NCBI GenBank assembly: GCA_030762935.1
Contig: CM060881.1
Coordinates: 96,088,001-96,152,000, forward strand
Length of the DNA: 64,000 nucleotides
Reading direction: 5' to 3'
Source: Hymenopus coronatus
Lineage: Eukaryota; Arthropoda; Insecta; Mantodea; Hymenopodidae
Shown here: one piece after another, positions 33,879-45,780 of the stretch
How the letters are laid out: each line of letters begins with the position of its first letter
How positions within the stretch are numbered: position 1 is the stretch's first letter
Translations under genes and position numbers: made by a program
The notes under the pieces: generated by a model
Database searches by the model: none
The model's input: only the letters and a program-made list of their open reading frames with translations
What the model was told of the DNA's origin: nothing

Positions 33879-34587
33879 GAATGGGCTATTACTGAATACA
33901 ACATTCAAAGATGATGTTCTAGTAAATAAATGCATTCAGCAGAAACTTGAAGAGCCTGTAATGGCTCACGCAGACACAGAAATAGATACCCAAGAAGCAA
34001 TATACAAGGACTCAGTTGCTACAACTAGCAAAAGTACAAGTTCAGTGGCTACACCTAAAAGCACGAGTATAATTATCTCTAATCAAAAAACATCAAAACC
34101 TAAATTAATACGGACTGCAATGACACGTGGAGCACAAAGTAACATTAAACAAAAGGAACAAGAAGTTTTAGAATCAAGGAAAGGTGTAGCAAAACTGGAA
34201 GGTAGCATGCAAACAAAACAAAACTCTGAGAACACTCCCTCATTACCCAAAACAAAAGATGGAGAAACTAAAAACAAAATTAAAACAAATCTGCCAAAAT
34301 GTAAGTTGAAACAATCTACAACAACTGATGAGCAGGATAAACAAGAGACAACAGAAGTAGAAACTGAACAAACTGAGTCAGAAAAACTTGGAGAGGTTTT
34401 ATTTGCCCCAGAAATTGAGATTGACTTATCTTATCATTTGCAGCGCCTCAATATCATACTGTGTACCTCAGAGCTTCCTAATGAAGATCCTGAAATGAGT
34501 GATTCTGATGAATCTGATAGTGATGTTCAGCCTGATAATGAAGCTCAAGAAAGCTCATCTAATCCTACCTTTGATAGCTATTTTCAG
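33879..34587 (+). CDS. RSPH10B: RSPH10B-like, exon 6 seen (end of MORN array and long disordered linker)
   Basis: Largest exon: one base completing Arg, then 236 codons, between a TTTCACAG acceptor and a TTTCAG|GTAATG donor, phase 0 out. The first residues (NGLLLNTTFKDDVLVNKC) finish the last MORN-like unit. From about residue 30 it is a hydrophilic linker rich in Ser, Thr, Lys and Glu (KSTSSVATPKSTS; EQDKQETTEVETEQTE). Near the end is a more ordered segment (EIEIDLSYHLQRLNI) before an acidic Ser/Asp stretch (MSDSDESDSDVQPDN). RSPH10B proteins have a variable linker here, with a short 'E-L-D-L-x-x-L' helix that may match EIDLSYHLQRL (family knowledge, inference). The exon is fully open. Confidence 0.9.
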
Positions 34588-35373
34588 GTAATGTTTTCGG
34601 GTTCTAACACATAATTTAGTCCTATTACTGTTTGTGCAAACAAGCAAATAACTTTCATAGAGACTGTACTACATTCAAGATATTATCTGCATAGAGATAA
34701 ATCTTAGTACAAAGGTCAACAAAATTGGTGTTGAATAAACATAAAAATGACTTGCAAATGAGTCATTTTACATTTACAAACAAGCTTCTGACCTGAGTTT
34801 GGCAAAAAAAATGTTTAACTTTTTGTGTGTCTTTTGTGGGCAATTAGAAATACTCCTATATTTTTGTTGTGGCCAAATTTCATGATTTTGTATTTTTTTC
34901 AACTTTCTATAACACATTTGTCATACGAACTTTGAGTGACTTCAACATAACTTGGTGCTGGAACACTGTGCATTTTGTATGTGTATTACTCAAGACCAGC
35001 TGACACACCACTTCTGTGATAACGAGGAAATGCATAGCACAACATCCCTCTCATTTTATTATCTCTAAAATACTTATCATGCTTCTTTATTTACACAGTT
35101 CCTTTGAAGAAGGTATCATAATTATTTTCAGATTGCTACATTTAATCAGTCATTCAGAGAATAGCAAACGGCCATGCAAATAACAAAATTACAGAATGGA
35201 TAAGAAAGAATATCAGTCCAATTAAGTTTTTAGAAGTGAATGGACCTACTACAGTCTTGACATGAAAAAACAAAAAACTGATAAGTGGCATGAGAACATG
35301 CTTTGATACCAGTGTCAAAGTTAGAAGTACTAGTTAAAGACTCTCGTCTATAGAAGTAAACTAGGGTTGTCAG
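34588..35373. other. Non-coding intronic stretch
   Basis: Anonymous intron start. No repeats shared with the window until SINE-A at 35374. Confidence 0.4.
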
Positions 35374-35657
35374 TCGCCCTCTGTGGTGTAATGGTTACCA
35401 TGCTAACTTCATATACCCAAGGTCGTGGGTTCTAACCCGGCGGAGGATGCAGACTTTTTTGGGTGTAAAAATCCTTAGCATGGCTTCCTTCGGAAGGGAA
35501 CTAAAGCCATTGGTCCCGTGTCATAGATTTACGGTACGTCAAAGAATCTCAAGCCTGATAGAGAGGCCTCTGAGCAAAATTAAGCAGTCTTTCACACCCA
35601 ATGCGCGAGAACCACAGCAGTTAAAGAGCGTCCATAAATAACACGCCATTTACATTT
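35374..35657 (+). mobile_element. SINE-A, full length, sense orientation
   Basis: Head CGCCCTCTGTGGTGTAATGG with a degraded B box (GGGTTCTAACCC), body and AATAACACGCCATTT tail. The flanks TAGGGTTGTCAG (35362) and TAGGGTTGCCAG (35658) are a 12-bp target-site duplication with one change. Confidence 0.85.
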
Positions 35658-36110
35658 TAGGGTTGCCAGATCTCCAGGTGCCCAGGTTTGCAATGAACTC
35701 TCCAGGTATATGGGCCAATGACTTTAATCTATGGGCTCGAATATTACCTCATGAATAATTTGGTTCAAATGTTAATTTCTAATTATAACAAAATGCTGTT
35801 TCTGTTCTTATTCTGGCAACTTTTCATTGTTGCATCTGTTGTATTCAGCTCACATTATTAAAGAAACACTGGCAAGTTGTGGCTCATTCATTGTCACTTG
35901 TCAGCAGTTTACTGGCAATTATTGGAATACTCAGAATGTGAGTGGATAGACTACCACTATCTTTTCGTAATTCAGAATAGTTATAGTTTGTTGTTCTGTT
36001 ATAGTGAGTAATAACAGTTCATCTGTGAAGAATTGTTGCAGGACGAAAATTATAAAGATTGGTTACAAAAAGTTGAGAGTGACGAGTGTATGTGCAAGCA
36101 GAATATGCCC

Positions 36111-36111
<1 letters not shown>

Positions 36112-36153
<42 letters not shown>

Positions 36154-36182
36154 ATTATTATTACTTTTATTATTTTTATTTA
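36112..36182. repeat. (ATT)n microsatellite
   Basis: ATT/TTA units for about 70 bp with small interruptions. Confidence 0.9.
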
Positions 36183-37080
36183 GTTTGTATAGATTTGATT
36201 AGTGGTAATGGTAGCATAAATAGGTTATTAGTATTAGTAAGTTAATTTTATTAATTTAGTAAAAATTGTACCATAATAATACAAAAAAAATCTATTTAAC
36301 AATTTCAGTCCCCCTTACTCAAATATCTGTTGCCTGTTAGTTGGTCTCTGGGCCTGGCTCGAGTACATTCTGGCAAACCTACAGTAAACACATCACTGTT
36401 TGAAGTCCTTCAGTGATTTGCAAGCTTTAGTTAAGTAACATTCATTTAAAATAAATGTATGCTTAGTAATTATAAAGGACATGTAGGTACCTAATGCATT
36501 AACTGCACTAATCTTAAATGCATAATGGGAGAATGTTCTGCCAAAATGCTCCAATGACCAGCCACTGGTGTAAAATGACACAAAATCCAGTATCCAGCTG
36601 GGTAAATTATTTTCTAATTACCCATTAATGTGTGTCCCATCCTGAAATTTGGCACATATATATTCTATAAAACAAGGAATATTTTGGTATTTTTTAAAAT
36701 TAAAAAATGAGAATGAATACAAAATGTGGCATTTTAAAATATTTTATTGAATAAAACCTACATGTAGTGTTTGTGATATCTCAGACAGATCTTATTAAAA
36801 ATGCACAATGTAAATAAGCTGAAGTTTAATCATGTTCCACAAAGAGGTGGAGAAAAATTGTATTTCTATATAAGGATGTGTGCACAAATATGTAAATTGT
36901 GATATTAAATATCAATGAAAGTAATGGTATTTTTTTAAAAGTAAAACTACATGTATGTAAAGTTTTCAAATATTCTGTGGATGAAGAAAGTTTAACAAAA
37001 ATCAAAACTTGATGTTAAAATTTTCTTTGAATTTTTCCAGTTTGACATAGAATAACTCATATGTGTATATTGTATATACA
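36183..37080. other. Non-coding intronic stretch
   Basis: AT-rich, no recognised element. The minus-strand frame at 36393-36581 has no family features. Confidence 0.4.
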
Positions 37081-37086
37081 GAGTGT

Positions 37087-37141
37087 ATTGGGGGTGACTG
37101 AAACACATGAAGTCACTTCATGTGTTTCAGTTACCCCCAAT
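37087..37141. repeat. Short near-perfect hairpin (27-bp arms, 1-nt loop)
   Basis: ATTGGGGGTGACTGAAACAC plus seven bases is followed, after a single C, by its inverse with only one G-T mismatch. An RNA from either strand would fold into a tight 27-bp stem. Confidence 0.9.
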
Positions 37142-37479
37142 ATATGATGTACATGCAACTTTATCACTGAATAGGGTATATTGACTAAATAAACGGTTTG
37201 ATGATTGCTATTTGTTATAAGAAACTCACAGATGATGTCATGACGTCACAGTCAAAAGGTGTTTAAGAAAAAACAACAACTATTTGATTGTATCCAGTTA
37301 TATATAACTGGTCTATTATTTTGTTATGTGAATGAATGAATAAATTTATTTAGTTGAAATCAAATGTATCTTGGGCTGTCCTTTGAACTTGCGGCCCTCC
37401 CCTTCTACATTGGACAGCCCTCTACATATTTTAAATACAATTGCAGTTTGAACATTTGCCTTCCTTAGTGTTCATGGCT

Positions 37480-38195
37480 ACCAAATGAATTTTGTGTCTC
37501 ATTTTCATTCCCTCACATCATAGCTCCTCTTTACTATTGAAATGCCTAAATTTCTTCTTGCTTAAAACCCCCTCTTTTCTCACTCACTTTTCCTGCCTCT
37601 ACTCATTTATCCGTTCCCACTTGCTTTTCCTTCCCTTTCTTAACTATGTTTCACATTCATTACTCACAGTTTATTTGTTCTGGCTCTTTCACTTAACTTC
37701 ACTTCTCCCCTATATGACTTTTTACCTTTTCTTTTGTCTTGTCACCTGATGTATCAAGCTCATTTCCTCACCAACTTTCCGTTTCATGTATATTATAGCA
37801 CCTTTTCTATTTGAAACCCTTTTCCCTGATATATCATCTTTCCAAACTCGCACCTTATCTAACTTTTCACTACACACATCCATCTAGCACCCGTATCCTC
37901 CCTCTTCTTCCCATAACATCACTAAGCAATCATTTTGTTCTCACTTCTCTTCTTCTTTGTCTGATTTTTGGTACTGCACCTTTGCCCTAAGTTCACTAAC
38001 CTGCTCACCTTTTCAGTTTCCTCCTCACTCTCTATGTCTTTCCTCTTCTCTAAGCCTGCTCTTTCCACCCTCTCTAAAGTGTAGTCCCGCTTTGGTATCC
38101 TATCTTCTCCTCTCTGCCCTCCTCTCCATTAGTATTGTTGCTCTGGTCATTTGTTGCTGATCAGGCATCCCTTGTTCATTTCCCTTGCATGTCAT
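37480..38195. other. Pyrimidine-rich tract on the plus strand
   Basis: About 700 bp strongly enriched in C and T (for example TTTCCTCCTCACTCTCTATG). Read on the minus strand it would give Lys/Glu/Arg-rich frames broken by stops. The strand bias may reflect an old LINE ORF1-type coding region or a purine-rich simple sequence; I cannot decide. A SINE-B copy sits at its right edge and CT-rich sequence resumes after it. Confidence 0.4.
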
Positions 38196-38199
38196 TCTT

Positions 38200-38449
38200 C
38201 TTTTTTTATTTTTTGGGTAGTGTTTAATGCCTGATTTTACTACTTGTGGCACCATAGTCAATGACACTGGTGATACTTGGAATGAAGATGGAGTACAGGT
38301 GGAATGCGATGGCAGGGGAAACCAGAGAACCTGGAGAAAACCTCCCTTGCACCTCTTTGTCCACCACAAATTTCACATGCAGTCGCTTGAGATTGAACCC
38401 AGGCCATCTAAGTGAGAGGTGAGTGGTCTAACCACTTGATCACGGCACG
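38200..38449 (-). mobile_element. SINE-B, full length
   Basis: Minus-strand head from GGTCGTGCCGTGATCAAGTG (A-box side) and GGGTTCAATCTC (B box), then the shared body, ending in a T-run at the left. The flanks CATTCTTCTTTT and CATTATTCTTCC are only roughly alike, so the duplication is uncertain. Confidence 0.75.
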
Positions 38450-38489
38450 ACCCATCATTATTCTTCCCTTTCCCTTCTTATTTTTACTC

Positions 38490-39262
38490 TCTCTAGCATG
38501 TATGTAATATAATATACTAATAGCTAGACAAGGTATTGTATTCACCCAAAGATTTGATGTCAAGATTTTACCGGAAATATATGTTTTGAGGTCCCTTGAA
38601 TCCAAAAAAAGATTAGAAAAAGGTCTATGCACACATGTATTTGTGTGCCTGTGTGTGTGTGTGTGTATGTGTGGGGAAAAATTTACAGGAAAAATTTCTT
38701 GAACATTTTGTTTATCTCATAAATGGCTCTAACGATTTTGATTAAAATACCATATATTAAAAATATTTACATGACAAATAAAATGTATATCTTGAATTTT
38801 CTGGGAATAGCCTCTGAAAACCTCTACATTCTGGATGACTTTTGCATAACAGTTAAACAGTAAGAGATGGACAAAAACTTACTACACAAAAATACAGATC
38901 TTGTTAAAACACATGATTTATGCCATATACAGTTTTCTTTTAAGGTAACCGTTTTCGAGATATTCCTTGTCATTGGTTTCAGTTTTAAATCACGTAACCT
39001 TTCTCAAATGGGACCATGCAAAGTTAATCAAAACTTAGTTGTTTCATATAGCAATCAGCTTTTAAAAGATTTGACTATCACTTAAGCCTAGTGTATTCCC
39101 GTATTTCCCTTCCATTTACAAAGAAGCAAGTAATAAGAACAATTCTGATGTTTATCTCAATTAGTATGATGTAGATAAAAGAATAATCTTTTGTAAGAAT
39201 AGTTTTTACATGGAACAGATACAGAAAGTTATGTGAATGGAACACATCAGATTTTTCTGGTT
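38490..39262 (+). mobile_element. M1 element, internally shortened
   Basis: Degraded palindromic end, GAGGTCCCTTGAATCC block, GT microsatellite at about 38640-38670, then a jump to the TGAACATTTTG / GGCTCTAACGATTTTG block. The right end is AGAAAGTTATGTGAATGG. The segment that normally follows the microsatellite (the ACCAAACTTGG block) is deleted. Confidence 0.75.
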
Positions 39263-39299
39263 CACTTTGTTTGTTCATTCTCATGTCCCTTCTGCTACT

Positions 39300-40270
39300 T
39301 TATCACAAATCCATTATTTAAAATCTTGAATGTATGCCACTTTACCTTGACTATACTTTGCTCTATTAATATTTTAAATTCAGATCCCTGTTTAATATAG
39401 ATTATTTTGCTTGATTTATTATGTTATGCACTTTACTAATATACTCTTATTCTCTCTTCTCTTTCTGAATGTAAAAACTTCACTAATTTCATAATGATTT
39501 TTATCTAGTTCTTCATATACCTCCCTTCTCATATCTCTTCCATTTTTTTCTTCTATATCCAAAATTACCAAATTGTACTTCTACTTTTGTATTTCATTTT
39601 CTCCCTTCTTCTTCTGATTTTCGCCATCTCCTTCATTTTCTCCAATTTTCTGCTTATTTCCTCTCCTTTTCTATTCAGCTCTTGTTTCCAATGTGTGATG
39701 CAGGATTTTTTCTAAGTCCAACGTGAGCGGAATATTTTTTCAGAAATGAACCGCTTTATAATTTCTGGTCTATTATAAATTTTAGGGCCCTAAGTTGCAA
39801 AGCATAGCTGAGGGATATTTTTTTATAAGTAGAGGAGTGCATCAGTTGTGGCAAAAAGGCTGCTACTGCAGAACAACAACAGGGTATAGCTGAGGGATCT
39901 GTGAAGTAAAGCCCCAATGATCCCAAGAAGAAGTCAAAACTTTGGCAATCTGGCGACTTTCATATCTGAAAAACTTAATGTTTTCAAGATTTGAAAATAT
40001 GGATCACCAGTAGAAGTCACTTAAACTTCTTAAGCCTGTGTGTGTGTGCTTATCATGTAACTTTACCAAAAAATTGCTCGCTGTCTTGCATCACATTTAG
40101 TAAAGAATCTCCTTCTATTCTTTTTCATTCCTGTATTCTGCTTCATTATTTCTTCTAACTCTTCTAATTCTGTATACATGCTTAGGCTTTCTCCCAATTT
40201 TCTATGTGCTGTGCTCATAGTGTCTTTGGTTACCTTGATCTTTACTTCTTCCTCTTCCTTGTCTCTTTCT
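39300..40270. other. Intronic stretch with a pyrimidine-rich plus strand, possible LINE ORF relic
   Basis: At about 39480-39700 the minus strand reads a coiled-coil-like QELNRKGEEISRKLEKMKEM with following RRRREKMK. At 40080-40270 another Glu/Lys-rich piece follows. This resembles the helical part of LINE ORF1 proteins but is too degraded for a firm call. Confidence 0.3.
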
Positions 40271-40526
40271 TAGGGGAGCTGCCTCAACATATGTATGCCT
40301 TCTCACTCTGTTTGATACATACTCCCATTTTGTTACAATGAAACAGCATAATCAACATAATACATATACAGGACAGACCATTTTTTTCAGACTTGCCCAC
40401 TTCAATCTCAATGGTAAAAGAAAAAAAAAATGTTTCTATATAAGTACATGATAATACTTTTTTATTAACTATACAAGAACATAACACTTCCAGAAAAAGA
40501 GCATATGCTTTAAACAATACCATGAA

Positions 40527-40785
40527 AGCCTGCCTGGTAGTGTGGTGGTAACGTGTCTGCCTCACATCCAACAGGTCACGAGTTCGAATCTTACTTAGGG
40601 TGAGTTACCCGGGTAAGGTTTTTTCCGCAATTTTCCCTCATCCTGAGAAGATGAATGTTGAGTAACTTTAAGTTCCATGGACCCCGAGATCATTTGAGCA
40701 ACATTTCGCCAATTTCATTCATCATCTGATATGACTGACCAGATTAAATGACGTTAAGCTACCAAAATAAAAAAAAATTATACCA
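40527..40785 (+). mobile_element. SINE-D, full length, sense orientation
   Basis: Head GCCTGCCTGGTAGTGTGGTG with B box GAGTTCGAATCTTAC, then body GTAAGGTTTTTTCCGCAATT, TTCCATGGACCCCGAGATCA and a tail ending in AAAT repeats and A-runs. It matches 22987-23205 in reverse. Confidence 0.75.
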
Positions 40786-41454
40786 TGAACAAAATGTAGA
40801 TTTTATACATATGTATAGCAACTGGCATTTGAGATCCCTCATTTAAATAAACTAACACAAGCACTTAACTAACATAATGTCACAATAGGGATGCATAGAC
40901 TGGCTAATGCATGGTTTTATTTTTAAAGGCTCAAATTTTGCAAGCTGCAAAGATTTATAAACATATCAATCACATTACTGTTGGTTGAACAATAGCTAAT
41001 CTTGAACTATCCTTTCTTGAATTCATCTTTGATCATATTATATTTAACATAAATTTAGATGCATTTTCTTCTAAGTTGATTTGCTTTTATTGTTTTGATG
41101 CAGCTTATATTATCCACATGTAAATTCAAGTGGACTTTCACTGATGATAGACTTAACTTATTTCATCTGTCAATAACATTGATCTGCACAATGTTCTTAT
41201 CCTCAGTAGAACTTTGAACAACAATTGATTGCTCATGTGAACACTAAACAATTTCAAAGCACATATTACACAAATGTTTCCAACTAATGTTTCTTTTATT
41301 GCATTAATCTGTGCAGGTTCCTTGACAATTACTGCATTTAATATTGAATGCTACGTAGATATCGTTCATAACATTTGAAATTAATTTATACTGGAGGGGT
41401 TTATCGTTGGGTGGCTTCAGGAATGTAAACTAAGTGTATTAGTATTAATATAAA
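40786..41454. other. Non-coding intronic stretch
   Basis: No element recognised. Confidence 0.4.
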
Positions 41455-41605
41455 AATAATAGTTCCAACAAATCTTCACTTATCTTTTGGAATCCTTGGA
41501 CTAGTTTCGCAATAAATCTATTGCATTATAACATTAATTTCCTTTTGGTCTGGTTTTTGATGTTGTTTATTTACACTGTTATGGTTACTGCTACTAGGTG
41601 GATTA
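41455..41605 (-). mobile_element. Penelope-like element 3' tail fragment
   Basis: Matches the 3' flank of the element at 15450-15670 (AACAAATCTTCACTTATCTT, GGTTACTGCTACTAGGTG), same orientation. The coding part is missing. It is joined directly to an opposite Penelope-like fragment. Confidence 0.65.
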
Positions 41606-41609
41606 TGTA

Positions 41610-41920
41610 CTAGATTGTGTACAATCTAGATCCAAATCCAAAATTGCTTAAAACCATGACAGGCCACAATGAACTCACAACCTGGGAAAACATCCTCATA
41701 TGGAAAAACAAAGATCGGCTAATAAACTTTGAAATCCCGCCAGTAGACAGCTTAGTTAAGAAGTTCATCATTTCGTCACCAGAGAAGAGAGTACAAGCAA
41801 ATGCAGCCAGCAATGGCAGTTGGACCCGTGAGGTTGAAAATGAAAGCATGGGCTTTCGAAACTAGTCCCTCATAATGACAATGTAAGTGACGTAGTGTTA
41901 AAAAACCAACTCGACAAATT
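41610..41920 (+). pseudogene. Penelope-like element C-terminal relic
   Basis: The plus strand reads ELTTWENILIWKNKDRLINF then EIPPVDSLVKKF, the same C-terminal segment as the protein at 15670-16137 (W-E-x-I-x-I...N-F-x-I-x-P-x-D-S-L). Ends with a Penelope-type GCTTTCGAAACTAG motif. It is 5'-truncated and inverted relative to the tail at 41455-41605. Confidence 0.7.
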
Positions 41921-42104
41921 AATAAAACACTGGATTATAGGGAGATCCAATTAGAAGTTTCACTTCAATACAGAGGTCCTTTGAAATTTTCTTCTCCATT
42001 ACCTGTTCTACCTTTTTTCCTTATTCAAACTGTTTACCTTGTGGGGTGGTCCTACATTGACTTCTTTTACTCATAAGAGAATGGAGTGACATTATCTCGA
42101 TGTT

Positions 42105-42383
42105 GTCACCCTCTGTGGCGTAATGGTTACCCTGCTAATTTCATATACACAAGGTTGCGAGTTCAAACCCAGCGGAGGACGATGGATTTTTCGGGTGTAA
42201 AAATCCCCAGCATGGCTTCCTTCGGAAGGGAAGTAAAGCTGTTGGTCCCATGTCGTAGATTTACGGCATGTAAAAGAACCTCAAGCCTGAGCAAAATTAA
42301 ACGGTCTTTCATGCCCAATTTAGAATGGGAATCTGAGAACCACAATAGTTAAAGAGCATCCATAAATAACACACCATTTACAT
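42105..42383 (+). mobile_element. SINE-A, full length, with 13-bp target-site duplication
   Basis: Head with GTAATGGTTACC (A box) and GAGTTCAAACCC (B box), the GATGGATTTTTCGGGTGTAA body and a short internal deletion after CTCAAGCC. Exact direct repeat TTATCTCGATGTT at 42092-42104 and 42384-42396. Confidence 0.88.
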
Positions 42384-42396
42384 TTATCTCGATGTT

Positions 42397-43020
42397 TCCT
42401 CTCTATTGCAAGTTCCCAACCCCTGATCTAGTACTAACTACCTATGACTAAATGTGTGCAATAGTAAAATGAGTAGAGCAAGCAGTTTTATCAATGTTGC
42501 TAACAGACATATCCTATGATCATTTTCCACATGAATGGATTCTTCATTCCCAACATTTAATAATATTTATACATTAAATGTTATACTTATGACCAAAAAT
42601 CCCAATCAAAATGGATATAGAAGTTCAATCTTATAAAAGATAAACTAAGTCTTTTTCCCCATTTGAAATATGAACTTCTAAAATTTGTTTCTCTATTTAA
42701 AAAGAAAAGATATTGCTGCATCTCAAATTTATATTGACTTACAAATAGTTCGGTGAATGCAACTATTTTCGTAATTTAAACAAGTTTTAGATTCCATTAC
42801 TTGTACAAATGCTATGAACTGAGCTATAACATTATTTATAAAAAAATATCAGTAAGCATAAAGGTTCTTAGTCATAGTTATATGCCTCACCATTTTCTGG
42901 AAGATTCTCTTAGGAGGCTTAAAGGGTTATGGAAATGGGTAAACTCATATTAATACATAACTAAACTATAGTGCCCAGATGTTACTACGTTTTGAAGTTT
43001 AGTATTAAATTTATTTGCAG
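42397..43020. other. Non-coding intronic stretch before exon 7
   Basis: Anonymous AT-rich intron, ending in a good polypyrimidine/AG acceptor (TTTATTTGCAG). Confidence 0.45.
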
Positions 43021-43348
43021 GATTCAACAAAAACCTCTGAAGCAGAAGGCATTGACAATACTGTTTCTGATAAATCATCTGATGTGACGTATGATAGTGT
43101 GTCAAAAAGTACTGAAAATACTTTAATTCCAGAAATTATTGAATTTGAGAAGAAATGGCTCCATAAATCTCTGAAGCTACTAGAATTACAATTACGCAAG
43201 CTGTATTATACTTATGCAACTATAGCCTGCAAGAAAACACCAGAATTTCCTGTTGTGCTAACTCGTTTAATGTTGTGGCAGTTTGCACGTGACTGCAAAT
43301 TTTCTGAAATGACATGTTGTTCTCTTGTTGAACTGGATAGAAAATTAG
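43021..43348 (+). CDS. RSPH10B: RSPH10B-like, exon 7 seen (start of C-terminal helical region)
   Basis: Exon of 109 codons plus one base between a TTTGCAG acceptor and an AAATTAG|GTTTGT donor; phase 0 in, phase 1 out. It starts with the end of the acidic linker (DSTKTSEAEGIDNTVSDKS), then a conserved-looking helical part: EKKWLHKSLKLLELQLRKLY (family: a 'L-R-x-I-Y-x-x-Y' helix), YYTYATIACKK, then LTRLMLWQFARDCKF and LVELDRKL. In vertebrate RSPH10B the matching region is an 'F-x-x-x-K-L-x-x-W-x-F-x-x-D-C-K' helix followed by 'D-M-D-R-I-L', so W-Q-F-A-R-D-C-K-F is a strong match (family knowledge). An alternative reading past the donor hits a stop at 43444-43446. Confidence 0.92.
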
Positions 43349-45100
43349 GTTTGTATTCCACATTTCTGTATGCAATATATTATGATAAACAGCGTTTTCA
43401 AGTTATCTCTCAATCCCAATACTGCTTTGAGAATAGTTTGAAATAAAAAGCCTTCCTATCACGTCAGTAGTGTGAAGGGTGCACATTGTTGGCCAGCATG
43501 GAATGAAACTTTACTATGCAAAATATTATATTACTGTTGTTGAGATTATTAGCATGTATAATGCCCATTGTTTTCAGGGCGATAATGTGCTCCCAGTTAG
43601 TGTTAGTTTTCTAGTTCAGGAAGTGAAACCGTTTAACATGAAATAAAACAAAAGAATAATTTTAAATACTATATGTGTTTAATAAAATGTTAATTAATAT
43701 GAAATGTAATAATCAATATTGTCAGTTGTCATGAATCCATCCCTAATTGAATCTCACTTACTAGAGGTCAAGCATAAGTTAGAAGCAAGTACATTTGTAA
43801 ATAGGTTGAGACTTAGCTCTCTCCTTGTAGCGTTTGCATATAGTCTCTAAGGGTAATTTATAATAAACATATATTTCTCATATGCCATGAAATTAGTAGT
43901 TAATACAATTCGGGTATTCCCCTCTCCTGTTTAGAGATATTACGTTGCATTTAACAGTATTAGCAGTTAGAATAGTCACTCACTAGAATATACACATACA
44001 TAAATATTGTTACTGAACATTTCTACTAGTTCAAATAGAAAATAGATTTTAGATAGAACCTCAATCTCTGGCAGTATCTTATTGTTACTCACACATAGTA
44101 GCCACTACTATGTCACAAAGACAATGCCCAGCATGCTGTGTGTAGCACAGGCTCCTTCAACCAACACAACTAAAGATACTCTGCTGCTTCTGGCAAAAGG
44201 CCTTAGTATATATAAGCATCAATAATCATGTGCTTATTACAGATAGTTTGCAAGGAGTAGCTGCAAAGCCTGAATGATGCTCATCTGCGCAACTATGTGC
44301 ACTAGCTCCTGCATAGTGTCCAAGCGCATTATCTCGACCACATCTTGTTACAAAAGCTGAGTCCTTGCATGAAATGAAGTAAGGTATTTGTTGTGAAATT
44401 TAACATACTTGCAATTCTGAACATTTGCAGATGCTTGTAATTAACAATAATTAATTACCCTGCCCTTAACAATAGTCTAAACTGTATGCCATCTACCAGA
44501 GATTTAAGGTGGTCACTATACATGTTTGATTCCAAAGATTCAACATCAATCAAGATCATCCAGGTTCTAGTTTCAGACAACTTGTTACAAAATTTGAAGT
44601 TCATTCAACAGAATTTTGAACACTTGTTACAAACCACCATTGTCTCAGAAAAACTAGATCTGGATATGCCTGAAGCTCTCAGATGAATGAAAATGATTAA
44701 TCAATACATCTGAATGTAGGGAGGAAAACTGGAATTCAATTTTAAATAAAAATGGCTGATATTCTGCTTTATCCTCCCGCAATGCAGAGAGGAGTTGCTC
44801 ACAATATAAGCTTTGTTTAACTGATCATCACCTCAGGAATTTTAAATTTTAAAATTTAAGTATGTACATAATGATGAATTGCAACACCAATATAGAAGTT
44901 GTAATTCAAAGGGTAGGAGGAGATATTTTTAGTAATTTCCTGCACTCCTTTTGTGTTGTACAAATTTCATTTGAAAAACAAAATAATAAAATGGAAGGTC
45001 AATATTATATTTATGTAAAACTGTTATTTTAACCCATTCAAGGATACACAATAATGCAGGTGAGTATTTAAAAAACAAAAATATTTTGTCCTTTGGGGCA
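43349..45100. other. Non-coding intronic stretch
   Basis: About 1.7 kb without a recognisable repeat or ORF. The frame at 44486-44686 shows no family features. Confidence 0.4.
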
Positions 45101-45779
45101 TTAACCTCCGACTATACCAGTATAGTCAACTCTCATGTACCATCCCTTACACCGCAAGATCATTTGGTCACATGATAGCTCCAGTATTATCTGTCTTAAA
45201 ATCTTATAATGCTGCATAATTTTTTGGGTATAAAAATCTTTAGCATGGATTTCTTCGGAAGGGAAGTAAAGCTGTTGGTCCCATGTTGTAGATTTATGGC
45301 ACGTAAAAGAACCTCAAGCCTGGTAGAGAGGCCTCTGAGCAAAATAAGCATTCTTTTGTGCCCAATTTAGAATGGGATGCTGAGAACCATAGTAGTTAAA
45401 GAACGTCTATAAATAACATGCCATCCACTTTTTTTTCTTTTTTTTTTTCTGCATAATTGTGTGTATACATTTTTTTACCAAAGAAGATGCTAAATCCATC
45501 TGCATCCAACCATACCATCACACCAACTGCATTAGCTGGGCCCTATCCATCTTTTTTCATAATTTCTCTTGAATGCAGAACATACATTTTGACTGGATTT
45601 GATCCTGTAATCTTTGGTTTGATAGGTTAACCGCTGCTATTGTACCTTAGATAGCATGGCCATTAATCCAGGCATCAAGGTTTGTATTATTTAATGAAGT
45701 TATCTGATGTAATGCATTGATAAAATTGGTTATCTAATCACAGGACATCATAGTATGTCCATATTGCTGAAGGGGTTAA
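45101..45779. mobile_element. Candidate piggyBac-like MITE flanked by TTAA
   Basis: TTAA at 45101-45104 is followed by CCTCCGACTATACCAGTATA. At the other side, ATATTGCTGAAGGGG runs into TTAA at 45776-45779. piggyBac elements duplicate TTAA and start with C-rich ends, which fits. The ends match only loosely. Subterminal palindromes occur at both sides (GACTATACCAGTATAGTC; GGACATCATAGTATGTCC). A truncated SINE-A is nested inside. No transposase is present. Confidence 0.35.
45218..45430 (+). mobile_element. SINE-A, head-truncated copy
   Basis: Starts at TTTTTTGGGTATAAAAATCT and ends at AATAACATGCCATCCAC. The tRNA-like head is missing. It is nested in the TTAA-flanked unit. Confidence 0.75.
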
Positions 45780-45780
45780 T

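Noticed and set aside
37480..38195. Pyrimidine-rich region as a coding gene
   Set aside because: The plus-strand open frames are Ser/Leu/Phe-rich because of composition. No splice or domain evidence.
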